DNA of 64,000 nt from Sphaerochaeta halotolerans (GCF_003429665.1 NZ_QUWK01000003.1:124001-188000); one strand, 5' to 3'. Numbered from the stretch's first letter, positions 1 to 10,092 are shown. Translations and numbers: made by a program. The notes: generated from the sequence alone by a model not told the origin.

Positions 1-1
1 C

Positions 2-1099
2 GATATCAAGCTCAGTTTTGAGTATGGGTACGGAGAATCTTTTCACGACAAGTTACAGACCATGGCTATGAGTGGGCAGCTGCCGGATATAGTCTTGCTG
101 TATCCTGGGGAAAGAACCAGCCAGGTGACATCAGCTGGATTGGTGAAGGACCTTCGTCCATATCTCTCTGGTCATGAAGATGAATTTGCTGATATGGCAA
201 TGCAAGCACAGGGGGAGAACGGAGAAATCTGGGAACTGCCTGAGGATATCTCCATCACCTCGATTATGTACACAAATAACCGGTTGCTTGCAGAACTTGG
301 ATTGGAATATCCCAAGTCATATGAAGAGTTGCTCACGCAAGGACCGGTTATCCGCAAAGCCGGTTTAATACCCATCTCTATTGCCAACAAAGATGCTTGG
401 CCAATGCAGTCCTGTGTTGCCGGTATGCTGGTTGAACGAGCCTGTGGCATGGAGTGGTGGGACAAGGCTCTCAGCGGTGAAGCAAGCTATGATGATCCTG
501 AGTTCGTATATGCCATGGAAATCATCAAGGAGCTGAACGACAAGCAGATGTTCTCTCCTGGAACCAACCAACTAGCCTATGGACAGGGATTGGATGATTT
601 TGTCAATGAGCGTGCTGTGTATCTCCTTGATGGTGGATGGACAGTGAATAGTATGGTGGGTGAGCTCACTGATGAGCAAAAGACGTATATGAGTCTTGAA
701 TCATTCCCCGATATTCCCAACCAGAAGGGACAGAGCCTTTCTGTTTCTGCGACAGCAGGACAAGGCTTTGGCATGAATGCAAAGCTTAATGAGAAGGAAG
801 CTGAGGCAGCATGGAAGTGGATCTGGTTCTACTCTGGACCTGAAGGGTCTGCCATTCGCCAACAGTATGGTCGTCTTCCAGCCTACAATCTTGATGAACC
901 TGAGGATGCAGATCCCATGATCAAGAAACTGATTGCATTTGCTGGAAAGGTCCCGATGGGATATGTCATGGACTCAGTCATTGCAGCCGAACCAATTGGA
1001 ACGTTCAATATCAATCTTCAGAATATGATGTTTGATACGATGAGCCCAATGGAAGTTGCGCAGGACCTGGAGAGAATGGTCTCTTCTGTAGGTCGTTAA
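2..1099 (+). CDS. ABC sugar-binding protein, 5' end cut by window edge
   Basis: Extracellular solute-binding protein (family 1, MalE/UgpB fold) that delivers a sugar or oligosaccharide to the two permeases encoded next. The frame is open from base 2, so the start codon and signal peptide lie outside the window; 365 residues are visible. Family-typical segments include the hinge-region stretch YPKSYEELL and C-terminal helices that pack against the ligand. It is followed by a stem-loop and then two MalF/MalG-type permeases and a GH20 hexosaminidase, which suggests uptake of N-acetylglucosamine-containing oligosaccharides (inference from context). No ATP-binding subunit is encoded nearby, so a shared MsmK-type ATPase elsewhere is likely. 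Confidence 0.88.
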   Translation, partial: DIKLSFEYGYGESFHDKLQTMAMSGQLPDIVLLYPGERTSQVTSAGLVKDLRPYLSGHEDEFADMAMQAQGENGEIWELPEDISITSIMYTNNRLLAELGLEYPKSYEELLTQGPVIRKAGLIPISIANKDAWPMQSCVAGMLVERACGMEWWDKALSGEASYDDPEFVYAMEIIKELNDKQMFSPGTNQLAYGQGLDDFVNERAVYLLDGGWTVNSMVGELTDEQKTYMSLESFPDIPNQKGQSLSVSATAGQGFGMNAKLNEKEAEAAWKWIWFYSGPEGSAIRQQYGRLPAYNLDEPEDADPMIKKLIAFAGKVPMGYVMDSVIAAEPIGTFNINLQNMMFDTMSPMEVAQDLERMVSSVGR

Positions 1100-1112
1100 T
1101 AAGTGATTGCAA

Positions 1113-1134
1113 CGCTTCCCCTCAGGGGGAAGCG
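1113..1134 (+). other. Intra-operon stem-loop after the binding-protein gene
   Basis: Perfect 9-bp stem CGCTTCCCC / GGGGAAGCG with a TCAG tetraloop, located 14 nt after the binding-protein stop and followed by no long U run. Such loops commonly stabilise the upstream mRNA or partly terminate, giving more binding protein than permease (inference). Confidence 0.7.
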
Positions 1135-1160
1135 CTGTTCTGATAGGAAGGTGAAATCCC

Positions 1161-2048
1161 ATGACGTATGCACAACAAAAACATATGAGTTACTGGATTC
1201 TGGTGCTACCAGGAATTTTGGTGTTTGCTTCAATCATCATATTCCCCGTGCTCTTCAGTTTCTCTTTGAGTTTCACCACCTGGAATGGGTATGGAATGCC
1301 GACCTTTGCGGGGTTGGAGAATTATCGAACAATCATTTCTGACCCTGTGTTTCTTCATTCACTAAGAAACAATCTTCTCATTGTTGTTATTTCAGTCTTT
1401 GGACAGATACCGTTAGGGTTTCTTTTGGCATACCTGCTTCACAGAAGTATGGTTCGTCATGGTAATTTTTTCCAGACGATGATTTTCCTGCCTATCACCA
1501 TTTCCCCGGTTGTGGTTGCGCTACTCTGGAACCAAATATTTTCATCATCGGGAATGGTTGTAGCCCTGGTTCGATCGTTTACCGACAATCCTCAGTATGT
1601 GATCCGAATCTTCGAGGATCAGCAACTTGCCATCGTACCAATTCTTTTCGTGTTACTCTGGATGCATACAGGAACATATATGATCATTTATTATGCAAAC
1701 CTACAAAAAATGACACCTTCAGTGTTGGAGGCAGCCCAGATTGACGGGGCAAGTGAAAACCAAATGTTGATGCGTATTATTCTCCCCTCGATGATCGGGA
1801 CCATTGCCACCACTGCAATATTTGCTATTTCAGGTAGCTTGAAGGCCTTTGATCTAATCTATGCCATGACTGGTGGAGGTCCTGCACATTTTACAGAAGT
1901 GATAGCAATCTACATGTATGTGAATACATTCAAGTATTACAAGTACGGGTTCGGTAGCGCTGCTTCAATCATCATCGTCTTGCTTGCTGTTGGTTTGATT
2001 ATGCTGTTGCAATACTTCAGCCGAAGACTCGAACGACGATTCGAATAG
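1161..2048 (+). CDS. Sugar ABC transporter permease, MalF/UgpA type
   Basis: Inner-membrane permease (295 aa, the usual length) with about six hydrophobic segments. The cytoplasmic EAA loop that contacts the ATPase is visible as EAAQIDGA followed by the ILP element around residues 190-210. The start is preceded by GGAAGGTG at suitable spacing. It forms an importer with the preceding binding protein and the following permease. The substrate is not readable from sequence; the linked GH20 gene hints at amino-sugar oligosaccharides. Confidence 0.9.
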   Translation: MTYAQQKHMSYWILVLPGILVFASIIIFPVLFSFSLSFTTWNGYGMPTFAGLENYRTIISDPVFLHSLRNNLLIVVISVFGQIPLGFLLAYLLHRSMVRHGNFFQTMIFLPITISPVVVALLWNQIFSSSGMVVALVRSFTDNPQYVIRIFEDQQLAIVPILFVLLWMHTGTYMIIYYANLQKMTPSVLEAAQIDGASENQMLMRIILPSMIGTIATTAIFAISGSLKAFDLIYAMTGGGPAHFTEVIAIYMYVNTFKYYKYGFGSAASIIIVLLAVGLIMLLQYFSRRLERRFE

Positions 2049-2057
2049 GGGAGCAAC

Positions 2058-2888
2058 ATGAAAAGATCAGTAACCATTGGGAAAATATTGGCATATGTAC
2101 TAATGATTACATTCACACTATTGACGGTGGTACCCCTCGTGTGGATGATTCTTAGCGCTTTCAAGCCTCATGCATTGATCGTTCGCCAGCCTTTAGCCCC
2201 ACCGTTTACCTTCTACATAGAGAACTTTATTCTCTCTTGGACGCAAGGCCACTTGGGTATTTATTTCCTCAACAGTATTGTGTACTCCTTGAGTGCAACC
2301 TTTGTAACAGTGGGGCTTGCCATGAGTAGTGGCTATGCACTCTCAAAGTTCCAATATCGTTCTGGTAGAATTATCTATGGATTCTACACCCTTGGCTTAC
2401 TCATTACGGTGCATTCGGTCATTGTTCCTCTCTTCATCATGGAAACCAAGTTAGGGATTTCCAATACACGACTGGGAGTAATTCTGCCCTATATTGCCTT
2501 TGGCCTTCCTTTTCAGGTGTTTCTTGCCACCACTTACGTGAAGGGTATCCCTGACTCAATGCAGGAGTCAGCCATCATTGATGGAGCAACTTTTCTGGAA
2601 GTATTTGTAAAAATTATTATTCCAGTGGCTACTCCTATCTTATCGACCATGTTCATCTACACGTTCTTGGGAAATTGGAATGAATTTATTCTGGTCTTGA
2701 CCCTGACCAGCGATATGATGATCCGCTCACTTCCTGTTGGAATCAACAGTTTTGCAGGGGGGATGAGCAGGGACTATGGATTGCAATTTGCCGCTTTGGT
2801 AATTGGTACCGTACCTATGATCATTTTCTACATGATTTTCAAAGATAAGATTGCCCAGGGTTTTGCTGCTGGGTCTACAAAGGAATAG
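2058..2888 (+). CDS. Sugar ABC transporter permease, MalG/UgpE type
   Basis: Second permease of the importer (276 aa), starting 9 nt after the first with GGGGAG upstream. Six hydrophobic segments and the EAA-loop variant ESAIIDGATF followed by IIIP are visible near residues 170-195. Length and order (binding protein, MalF-like, MalG-like) are standard for CUT1 importers. No ATPase gene follows; a hexosaminidase gene does. Confidence 0.9.
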   Translation: MKRSVTIGKILAYVLMITFTLLTVVPLVWMILSAFKPHALIVRQPLAPPFTFYIENFILSWTQGHLGIYFLNSIVYSLSATFVTVGLAMSSGYALSKFQYRSGRIIYGFYTLGLLITVHSVIVPLFIMETKLGISNTRLGVILPYIAFGLPFQVFLATTYVKGIPDSMQESAIIDGATFLEVFVKIIIPVATPILSTMFIYTFLGNWNEFILVLTLTSDMMIRSLPVGINSFAGGMSRDYGLQFAALVIGTVPMIIFYMIFKDKIAQGFAAGSTKE

Positions 2889-2898
2889 TGTTGTCCAT

Positions 2899-4404
2899 AT
2901 GAATCATCAGAAATCTTTTCTCCCCTATCCATCAAACGGAATAAGACTCTTGAAAGGAAGCTTTATTTTCCCAGAAGTCCTGACGATTGCCTTTCAGGAC
3001 TCCTGTTTTCCCGAACGTGCACCATTTTTTCAGGAGTATATAAGGGGAGCTCTGGGTATGGAAGTGGTCCTTGGAGATGAATCGAATAATCCGGTTTTGC
3101 TTGTTAACGAGAAGAATGATGTACTTGATGAAGAGGGATATCTGTTGGAGGTAACTCCAGTGGGGTGTACATTGGCCTCTGGTTCATGGAGGGGAATCTT
3201 CACAGGTCTTCAGACATATATCCAACTGGCAAAGTCCAATAAAACGCTACAGTGCTGCAAGATTTCTGATTACCCAGCTCTCTCTTGGAGAGGTCTTATG
3301 TTGGATGTCGCCCGTTCTTTCTGCCCACTGGAGGAGTTGCTGGGAATCATTGACACCATGGCTCTGTATAAATTAAATGTTTTACACTGGCATGTCAGTG
3401 ATGACCAAGGATGGAGATTCCCTGTGGATGGATACCCTGCTTTGTTGAGCGAGAAACACGGGTACTATTCAAAAGAGGAAATCAGCTACGTGGTATCCTA
3501 TGCAGAAAACAGAAATATCATGGTGGTCCCCGAGGTAGATATGCCTGGGCACATGATTGCTGCCTTGAGTGCATATCCTAATCTGAGTTGCACAGGCGGA
3601 CCTTTTACGATACCTACAGGAGAGGGGATATTTCGGGATATTCTTTGTGTTGGAAAATCAGAAACCATTGTTTTTGCCAAAAAGGTGGTCGACACCTTAT
3701 GTTTGCTTTTCCCATCGCCCTATATCCATCTTGGAGGTGATGAGATTCCTTTAGATCGGTGGGAGACCTGCCCTGATTGCCAACATCGTATGCAAGAGTT
3801 GGGATGTAGGGATGAAAAAGCATTGCTTGGATGGTTCTGTAATGAGATTGCTTCCTATGCAAGAGAGAAAGGCAAATCCACAATACTTTGGAGCGATTAT
3901 GTTGATGCTTCATATGATTCCACAATCATTACACAAGTTTGGAATCCTCTTCTTGGAAAACACAGGAGGACCCATAGTGACCGTCAGGTCATAAAGAGTG
4001 ATTACTTCCATTCCTATCTCGATATGTCCTATGCTTTGGTCCCTCTCTCCAGGGTATATCGGTATGGTAAAACAGTTCAAAAAGATACGAAACGGAATAA
4101 AAAGGTAGTGGGTGCAGAATTGTTGCTCTGGACAGAATACCTCGACACTAGAGAAAAGCGGGAAGCTCATCTCTACCCGCGGCTCTTGGCAGGGGCAGAA
4201 TCATTCTGGACAAAAGATCCCCTGCTTAGGTATAGCCGTTTTAAACGAAGTCTGGAGCATGTTATGAAACAGGTATTAGGTAAACAGAGCGGTTTACCGG
4301 AGCCATCTTCTTGGGATCCCTTGCTTCTGGTGCAATGTAAGGAACGGAGAGCAAGAAGAAAACGGGTCAATAGAAACAGCAAGGAAGCTGGTATTACATT
4401 GTGA
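2899..4404 (+). CDS. Family GH20 beta-N-acetylhexosaminidase
   Basis: Hydrolyses terminal beta-linked GlcNAc/GalNAc by substrate-assisted catalysis. The catalytic Asp-Glu pair is D281-E282 within HLGGDEIP, and the barrel signature HWHVSDDQGWRF lies about 100 residues earlier. No signal peptide is visible, so the enzyme probably acts in the cytoplasm on imported oligosaccharides. I place the start at ATG 2899 (MNHQKSF, 501 aa), because an earlier in-frame start lies inside the preceding permease gene; the only SD-like match is AAAGGA, rather far upstream. The C-terminal ~25 residues are very basic. It ends 10 nt from the convergent pdxR. Confidence 0.9.
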   Translation: MNHQKSFLPYPSNGIRLLKGSFIFPEVLTIAFQDSCFPERAPFFQEYIRGALGMEVVLGDESNNPVLLVNEKNDVLDEEGYLLEVTPVGCTLASGSWRGIFTGLQTYIQLAKSNKTLQCCKISDYPALSWRGLMLDVARSFCPLEELLGIIDTMALYKLNVLHWHVSDDQGWRFPVDGYPALLSEKHGYYSKEEISYVVSYAENRNIMVVPEVDMPGHMIAALSAYPNLSCTGGPFTIPTGEGIFRDILCVGKSETIVFAKKVVDTLCLLFPSPYIHLGGDEIPLDRWETCPDCQHRMQELGCRDEKALLGWFCNEIASYAREKGKSTILWSDYVDASYDSTIITQVWNPLLGKHRRTHSDRQVIKSDYFHSYLDMSYALVPLSRVYRYGKTVQKDTKRNKKVVGAELLLWTEYLDTREKREAHLYPRLLAGAESFWTKDPLLRYSRFKRSLEHVMKQVLGKQSGLPEPSSWDPLLLVQCKERRARRKRVNRNSKEAGITL

Positions 4405-4414
4405 AGCTCAAAAT

Positions 4415-5815
4415 TCAGTCACTCCATGCTTTCTGCAGCAGAGATACTGCTTTGGGTATCTCATCCATTTCCACTGTAGCAAATCCAAGCAGAATTGATG
4501 CAGTGCCTTTTTTCTCGGGAAGCTGTGAATAGTACCGGGAAAGTCCGTATACCTGCACCTGAGCTTGGTTTGCACGACGTATGAGTTCCTCCTCTTTCAT
4601 GCCATTGTGAATGTGAAGTAAGAGATGCAATCCTGCTGAATCTCCGGTAATTTCGGCGAAGGGTAGCAATGATGAGATACAAGTGACAAGGATTTCCCGT
4701 TTCTGTCTGTATAGGTTACGCATTCGGTTGAGATGGCGTTCGAAGTGTCCTCTCTCAATGAATGTATGCAGTATTTTCTGTTCAATGAGGGGAACAGGAC
4801 AAAAATAGAAACTGAGGTCCGATTCATAGTGTTCCATAAGCACTTCGGGAAGAACCATGTAACTGATTCTCAATGCAGGGGAGAGTGATTTGCTGAAAGC
4901 ACCAAGATAGATGACCTTGCCCTGTCCATCGAGACCTTGCAGGGATGGGATTGGTTTTCCCCCATAGCGGAATTCACTATCATAATCATCTTCCAGGATG
5001 TATCGTCCGGACTTCTCGTTTGCCCATTGCAAGAGCTGGAGTCTTCGTGTGACCGGCATGATACGACCAGTTGGAAACTGGTGGCTTGGTGTGATGGAAA
5101 GAACGTCTGCATCACTGGCTTGTAGTGAAGCTACCTCAATCCCGTGCTCATCCAAAGGCAGTGAAACATAGTGTACCCGATTGCTCTTGAACAGTAGATT
5201 GAGTTTCTCATAGCCAGGGTTCTCGATGGCGTAGACAGTATTTTCACTCAGCAACTGGATGAGCAGTTGCATCAAAAACTCTGTACCACTACTGATGATG
5301 ATCTGTTGATCTGTGCAATGTACACCTCTGCTGGATCTGAGATATCGGGCAATGCTGGAACGTAGTTCAGGAATACCTTTTGGGTCACTGATTGAAAGCA
5401 GTTCAGTATCCTCTGATGTAATGACCTGATGGCTCAATCTTCTCCAGAGCGAGAAAGGAAATCGTTGGTGGTCGACACCCTGGGGGGAGAAGTTGTAGCG
5501 ATAAGATTCCTCTGACTGTCCCCTATCTGGTTCCTTACTCTGTTTTGGTTCCAGCTTGAGGATGCCGCCTAGGTCGGCAACATAGTACCCACTCTTTTCC
5601 CTCGTCTGGAGATAGCCTTCATCAGCCAGTTGGTTGTACGCTGCCTGTACGGTATTGATGCTGCACTGCAACCCCTGGGCAAGGTTTCGTTTGGAAGGAA
5701 GCTTCTCGTGTGTTTTGAAAGTTCCCTTGATGAGCGATTCCTTGAGATATTGGTAGAGTTGCTCTGTCAATGTCTGGGGAGCACCGCTTTGTAGCTGTAG
5801 ATTAATCTGGTACAT
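4415..5815 (-). CDS. pdxR: PdxR, MocR/GntR-family PLP-responsive regulator
   Basis: Chimeric regulator (466 aa): an N-terminal GntR winged helix (about residues 10-75, with the typical [11 protein letters not shown] helix) joined to a class-I aminotransferase-like domain. The PLP-binding lysine is probably the K in [10 protein letters not shown] and the tyrosine/aspartate pocket is in [10 protein letters not shown]. It is divergent from pdxST, the standard arrangement for PdxR, which activates PLP synthase genes when PLP is low. The start ATG at 5815 has GGAGGG just upstream. Identification rests on the family plus the pdxST neighbourhood and is secure. Confidence 0.93.
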   Translation of the reverse strand: MYQINLQLQSGAPQTLTEQLYQYLKESLIKGTFKTHEKLPSKRNLAQGLQCSINTVQAAYNQLADEGYLQTREKSGYYVADLGGILKLEPKQSKEPDRGQSEESYRYNFSPQGVDHQRFPFSLWRRLSHQVITSEDTELLSISDPKGIPELRSSIARYLRSSRGVHCTDQQIIISSGTEFLMQLLIQLLSENTVYAIENPGYEKLNLLFKSNRVHYVSLPLDEHGIEVASLQASDADVLSITPSHQFPTGRIMPVTRRLQLLQWANEKSGRYILEDDYDSEFRYGGKPIPSLQGLDGQGKVIYLGAFSKSLSPALRISYMVLPEVLMEHYESDLSFYFCPVPLIEQKILHTFIERGHFERHLNRMRNLYRQKREILVTCISSLLPFAEITGDSAGLHLLLHIHNGMKEEELIRRANQAQVQVYGLSRYYSQLPEKKGTASILLGFATVEMDEIPKAVSLLQKAWSD

Positions 5816-5828
5816 ATCCCTCCATAAT

Positions 5829-5888
5829 CTGGTACCATAAAAAATTCACAAACTGGAACTTTTTGTACTATCAGATACCTCCTATACT
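5829..5888 (+). promoter_or_regulatory. pdxR-pdxS divergent control region with CTGGWAC direct repeats
   Basis: Two direct repeats, CTGGTAC (5829-5835) and CTGGAAC (5853-5859), lie 24 bp apart, the second abutting a poor -35 (TTTTTG, 5860-5865). It is followed after 17 bp by a good -10, TATACT (5883-5888), for pdxS. MocR-type PdxR proteins typically bind repeated sites upstream of a weak -35, so this is a plausible activator region; binding itself is inferred. Confidence 0.55.
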
Positions 5889-5928
5889 AGGGCGGAACAA
5901 CGAAAAGCACAATGCTGGGAGGTGCAAT

Positions 5929-6801
5929 ATGAGTGAACGAATTGAATTGAACAAGAATCTTGCGCAGATGCTCAAGGGAGGGGTCATCATGGATGTTACC
6001 TCACCGGAACAAGCAAGAATAGCAGAGGATGCAGGTGCCTGTGCTGTTATGGCACTTGAAAGAATCCCTGCCGATATCCGTGCAGCCGGGGGAGTTTCTC
6101 GTATGAGTGACCCAATCCTGATCCAACAGATCCAGGAAGCGGTTTCCATCCCGGTTATGGCAAAGGTGCGCATAGGCCATATCGTTGAGGCCCAGATTCT
6201 TGAAGCCTTGGAGATTGATTTTATTGATGAGAGTGAGGTCCTCTCCCCAGCCGATGACCTCTATCATATCGACAAACAACAATTCTCCGTGCCTTTTGTT
6301 TGTGGAGCACGTGACCTGGGTGAAGCTCTTCGTAGGATAGGCGAGGGTGCGAGTATGATCAGGACCAAGGGAGAACCCGGGACAGGGGATATCATCCAAG
6401 CTGTTCGACATATGCGTTTGATCCAGCAACAGATGAGGAAGGTTCAATCCATGCGCGAGGATGAGCTGTTTGAGGAAGCAAAGCTTCTTCAGGTTCCCTA
6501 CAATCTATTGCGTATTGTGTTTGAGAGCGGAAAGCTTCCAGTAGTCAACTTTGCTGCCGGTGGGGTAGCTACCCCTGCTGATGCCGCACTGATGATGCAG
6601 CTTGGAGCAGAAGGAGTGTTTGTGGGTTCGGGCATCTTCAAGTCTGGAGATCCAAAGAAACGGGCAAATGCCATTGTGAAGGCCGTTACGAATTATCAGG
6701 ATCCCAAGATATTGGCTGAGCTCTCAAAGAATCTGGGAGAAGCCATGATTGGTATCAATGAACAGGAAATCGCCCTTCTTATGGCTGAGCGTGGCGTATG
6801 A
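5929..6801 (+). CDS. pdxS: Pyridoxal 5'-phosphate synthase subunit PdxS
   Basis: Synthase subunit (290 aa) of DXP-independent vitamin B6 synthesis; it condenses ribose 5-phosphate, glyceraldehyde 3-phosphate and ammonia into PLP in a dodecamer with PdxT. The two catalytic lysines sit in [10 protein letters not shown] and [12 protein letters not shown], and the phosphate-binding segment is [11 protein letters not shown]. The start is ATG 5929, behind GGGAGGTG; an earlier in-frame ATG lies upstream of the promoter's -10 and is not used. It overlaps pdxT by 4 nt (ATGA). Confidence 0.97.
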   Translation: MSERIELNKNLAQMLKGGVIMDVTSPEQARIAEDAGACAVMALERIPADIRAAGGVSRMSDPILIQQIQEAVSIPVMAKVRIGHIVEAQILEALEIDFIDESEVLSPADDLYHIDKQQFSVPFVCGARDLGEALRRIGEGASMIRTKGEPGTGDIIQAVRHMRLIQQQMRKVQSMREDELFEEAKLLQVPYNLLRIVFESGKLPVVNFAAGGVATPADAALMMQLGAEGVFVGSGIFKSGDPKKRANAIVKAVTNYQDPKILAELSKNLGEAMIGINEQEIALLMAERGV

Positions 6802-7370
6802 GAGTTGGTGTATTAGCACTGCAAGGAGGGTTTGTAGAGCATGTTCATGCATTGAACAAGCTGGGGGTCTCTTCCCTTGAGATTCGTAGCACGCAAGATC
6901 TACAGACTCCGTTTGATGCCTTGATCCTCCCCGGTGGGGAGAGTACCGTCATGGGTAGGCTTCTCAGGGAGCTTGATCTCTACTACCCCCTCATGGATTT
7001 GATCGCTCAGGGAATGCCGGTATGGGGGACCTGTGCCGGCATGATACTGCTCGCGAGTGAATTGGAGGGAGAGGTCAATACCCATTTTGCGCTCATGCCT
7101 ATCACTGTCCGAAGGAATGCATTCGGACGGCAGCTTGGGAGTTTTTCCTCCATTGGCATGTTCGAGGGCATTGGCGAAATTCCCATGACGTTTATCCGTG
7201 CTCCAATCATTCATGGAGCGGACAAAAATGTACACATGTTAGCAGAGTATGATGGCTTCAGCGTTGCAGCAAGATATGATACGATGCTGGTGACTGCGTT
7301 TCATCCGGAATTGACGAATGATACTCGGGTCCTCCAGTATTTTCTGGGGATGACAGGCTGCAGACACTAA
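6798..7370 (+). CDS. pdxT: PLP synthase glutaminase subunit PdxT
   Basis: Class-I-like glutaminase (190 aa) that channels ammonia to PdxS. The catalytic triad is visible as the Cys in WGTCAGM and the His-Glu in FHPEL; the oxyanion motif [12 protein letters not shown] is also present. Translationally coupled to pdxS by the ATGA overlap. Length is normal and the gene is intact. Confidence 0.97.
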   Translation: MRVGVLALQGGFVEHVHALNKLGVSSLEIRSTQDLQTPFDALILPGGESTVMGRLLRELDLYYPLMDLIAQGMPVWGTCAGMILLASELEGEVNTHFALMPITVRRNAFGRQLGSFSSIGMFEGIGEIPMTFIRAPIIHGADKNVHMLAEYDGFSVAARYDTMLVTAFHPELTNDTRVLQYFLGMTGCRH

Positions 7371-7397
7371 TGGTTGATCTTCTAGGGGGCAGGGTGC

Positions 7398-9320
7398 ATG
7401 GAACTTGTGGTGATGGAGTTGTTCTTACTGATAGTAGTCGTTTCCATCGTAGTAAATCAGAAGGGATCCTCTTCAGTGATCAATTACCATGATGTAGATG
7501 CCGCAGGGGTGGCAGGTGCCTATATTGGATACCTTGTCCTTGCCCTGCTCAGCCATGTCCATATACGTGGTCTTTTCCCATTTTCTCCAGCCATTGCTCG
7601 TTTGGTAACAATTCTCCATATTGTTTCTATTCCACTGTTGATATTCGTTTGGATGAACAGTATTGAAAAACGGATTCTTTCAAAAACGAGCTATACAGTA
7701 CTCTTCCATGTACAGAGATCCTTGCTTGAGTTGTTCTGTATCGCTTCCTTTATTGATCTATTCCTGAATCGATTGTTTGTTTTCTCCCCAGATCTGCTGA
7801 TAATCGGAGGTTCTGGGATACCACTCATGCTTGGTCTCAGTACGCTCTTTGTTCTGGTAGAGTTCTATGCCGCCTTGGTGCGATGGAAGCATATCGAATG
7901 GCATGAACGGGCCATCATGGTACTCACTGCATTGTTCTTGTTGTTCTCCTTGGTTTTATTTGAGGTGTTCCGACAACCATATATGCTCTCCCTCAGCAGT
8001 GCCTTCATGCTGCTGCTCAGCTTTCTTTCTTGGCAGAGGAAGGAGTTGTTGTTGGATTGGTTGACCAGGATCCCAAACAATCAGGCATTTATGGAAGTAC
8101 TTAAAAAAGGTATTGCCTCTCATCAACGAAGGACCATCCTGCTTCTAGATATCGAGAACTTTCGCCTGCTCAATGAACGATATGGAGAGGATGGTGGCGA
8201 TGCAATCCTGTCCTCCTTTGCTGATTTCCTGAAAACCACCTATGAGCAAGCCGGGGTGTTCCGTATTGGGGGCAACCGCTTTATTCTGATGTTTCCCTGG
8301 TTGACACACAATGAGCTGGTCAGGGAAGTGAACATAATCAAAGAAAAGACTGCAAAGGGGTGTACCATTGGGGAGACTCAGGTCTCCTTTCATGTGAATA
8401 TTGCCATCGTTGAAATTCCCTTGCAGAAAAATACGGTTGATGAGGTTGTTGAGTCTCTCTCCTTTACCATGACGGAGATCAAGGAGAAGCGAAGGCAGCC
8501 GGTCATCATCTTCAACCAGAAGCTCATCGGGGTGCGTCAGAGAAGACTTGATATCCTTTCAATCCTCCGAAAGGCGTTGTTGGAGCAAGACATGATACAG
8601 GTCTACTTCCAGCCGATCATGGATGTAGATGGCAACAAACCAGTTGCTGCTGAAGCCTTGATGCGACTACAAGATGAGCGGATGGGGATCATCTCACCTG
8701 AGGAGTTCATTCCGCTTGCAGAACAAGCAGGCCTGATCAGTATGTTCAGTGAGATTATGCTGCAAAAAGTGTGCACGTTCCTAAAGGCACACCCAACAAT
8801 ACAGGAACGTTTGAGCCATGTTTCAATTAATATCGTAGCTGAGGATCTTGCCGTTTGGGATGTCACATGCAGATTGTTGGACATTTTGAGCCAGAGGGGA
8901 GTCGATGCCAAAAAAATAGGGTTTGAAGTGACAGAATCAATGGTCCTCTCAAGCAATCCCATTGTAGCAAAGTCATGGGAAGCCTTGCGAGAGGTGGGGG
9001 TTCGCTTTTTCTTGGACGATTTTGGAACTGGCTATGCCAATTTGGAGTCACTGGTCAACCTTCCCTTCGATACGGTGAAGATTGACCGAAGTGTGGTAAC
9101 AAACACAACGAACAACCATGAGTTGCTTTCCCTTATTGCAGGGATGTTGCAACGCCTTGGGAAAGAGGTTATTGCTGAAGGAATTGAGACCAGCGAACAG
9201 TTGGAAGTTGTCAAATCCACCAAGATTTCATTCGTACAAGGGTTTTACTACTCCAAACCTCTTCCTCCAGAGGAGTTCCTCTCATGGCTGGAAGAATCAC
9301 CCGAAACGATGAAAGTCTAG
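7398..9320 (+). CDS. Membrane GGDEF-EAL protein, probable c-di-GMP phosphodiesterase
   Basis: 640 aa: about seven N-terminal membrane segments (residues 1-215), a GGDEF domain (about 225-370) whose signature is GGNRF, and a C-terminal EAL domain (about 390-635). The EAL catalytic set looks intact: EALMRL, the E of FEVTES, DDFGTGYANL, VKIDRS and AEGIET. I therefore infer that the cyclase half is inactive or regulatory and the protein degrades c-di-GMP. An SD (GGGGGCAGGG) precedes ATG 7398, 27 nt after pdxT. It overlaps the convergent arsC by 4 nt. Confidence 0.9.
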   Translation: MELVVMELFLLIVVVSIVVNQKGSSSVINYHDVDAAGVAGAYIGYLVLALLSHVHIRGLFPFSPAIARLVTILHIVSIPLLIFVWMNSIEKRILSKTSYTVLFHVQRSLLELFCIASFIDLFLNRLFVFSPDLLIIGGSGIPLMLGLSTLFVLVEFYAALVRWKHIEWHERAIMVLTALFLLFSLVLFEVFRQPYMLSLSSAFMLLLSFLSWQRKELLLDWLTRIPNNQAFMEVLKKGIASHQRRTILLLDIENFRLLNERYGEDGGDAILSSFADFLKTTYEQAGVFRIGGNRFILMFPWLTHNELVREVNIIKEKTAKGCTIGETQVSFHVNIAIVEIPLQKNTVDEVVESLSFTMTEIKEKRRQPVIIFNQKLIGVRQRRLDILSILRKALLEQDMIQVYFQPIMDVDGNKPVAAEALMRLQDERMGIISPEEFIPLAEQAGLISMFSEIMLQKVCTFLKAHPTIQERLSHVSINIVAEDLAVWDVTCRLLDILSQRGVDAKKIGFEVTESMVLSSNPIVAKSWEALREVGVRFFLDDFGTGYANLESLVNLPFDTVKIDRSVVTNTTNNHELLSLIAGMLQRLGKEVIAEGIETSEQLEVVKSTKISFVQGFYYSKPLPPEEFLSWLEESPETMKV

Positions 9321-9742
9321 TAGGAACCCAGCCAGTCAACAATTCGGGTATGGATTGCATCGCGGATGAGCCTGATCCCTTCCATTTTTTCTTCATCACT
9401 GCCAGTGATGGCGCTTGGGTCGGGGAAGCCCCAATGCATGCGTTCACTCTTTCCAGGGAACATGGGACAACGCTCTGCATTGCTCTCATCACAGACAGTC
9501 ACCACATAGTCAAAAGTTTCGTTCCTTTCAATGTATTCCTGGGCAGGTTTTGCATAGTGACCTTCCATGGAGATGCCGATCTCTTCCATGGCCTGTACGA
9601 CCAGAGGGTTCAACTTACCTGCTTCAATCCCGCTGCTGTGTGCTTCAAACCGGTCGCTTGCATAGTGTTTAACGAAAGCCTCACACATCTGGCTTCTTGC
9701 TGAGTTATGGATACAGACAAACATAATTCGTTTTTTCCCCAT
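9317..9742 (-). CDS. arsC: Arsenate reductase, low-MW phosphatase type
   Basis: Reduces arsenate to arsenite (141 aa). The phosphatase-like P-loop C-X5-R appears as CIHNSAR near the N-terminus, and the two redox cysteines are in TVCDESNAERCP, the layout of thioredoxin-coupled ArsC of the Bacillus/Staphylococcus type. It lies 6 nt downstream of arsR and is presumably co-transcribed. The neighbouring ArsP-like permease would export the product. Confidence 0.94.
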   Translation of the reverse strand: MGKKRIMFVCIHNSARSQMCEAFVKHYASDRFEAHSSGIEAGKLNPLVVQAMEEIGISMEGHYAKPAQEYIERNETFDYVVTVCDESNAERCPMFPGKSERMHWGFPDPSAITGSDEEKMEGIRLIRDAIHTRIVDWLGSY

Positions 9743-9748
9743 GTTGCA

Positions 9749-10048
9749 TTATTCCTTTACGGTATCTGGTGTCTTCATTGTGCAGTGCATCATCTCCAAT
9801 ACACAGGGCATGGTCAATATGCAATTGACCCTGGCTCCCTCTCTCTGCATGTCGATGATTCCCACTTGTTTTAGTGCCGAGAGGTGTTTTGAGGTGACTG
9901 ATTTGTGCATTCCAAGCAGTTCTGCAAGTTCACAGACACAATAGGAACGTGCGAAAAGAGCCTCGACTATGGCAAGCCTCATTGGGTGCCCGAGTGCCTT
10001 AAAACGTTTGGCAGTATCCTCAAACTGTTCAGCATCATATTGGTTCAT
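9749..10048 (-). CDS. arsR: ArsR-family metalloregulator
   Basis: Winged-helix repressor (99 aa from ATG 10048, MNQYDAEQ). The CVC pair in SYCVCELAELL matches the As(III)-sensing site of ArsR-type proteins, and the recognition helix follows (HKSVTSKHLSALK). Another Met 17 codons upstream is possible, but the promoter geometry (TTGACA, 17 bp, AACATT, 6 nt, ATG) favours 10048 as a leaderless start. It is divergent from a redox-disulfide protein and a permease; a palindrome in the shared region is the likely operator. Confidence 0.9.
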   Translation of the reverse strand: MNQYDAEQFEDTAKRFKALGHPMRLAIVEALFARSYCVCELAELLGMHKSVTSKHLSALKQVGIIDMQREGARVNCILTMPCVLEMMHCTMKTPDTVKE

Positions 10049-10083
10049 AGCTACAATGTTGCAAAAAGTGGAAACTTTGTCAA
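10049..10083 (-). promoter_or_regulatory. Probable leaderless arsR promoter
   Basis: On the minus strand a consensus -35 TTGACA (10083-10078) is followed after 17 bp by AACATT (10060-10055, weak -10) and, 6 nt later, by the arsR ATG. No SD is present. The spacer carries GTTTCCA, one arm of the adjacent operator. Confidence 0.5.
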
Positions 10084-10092
10084 TGAATCTAG

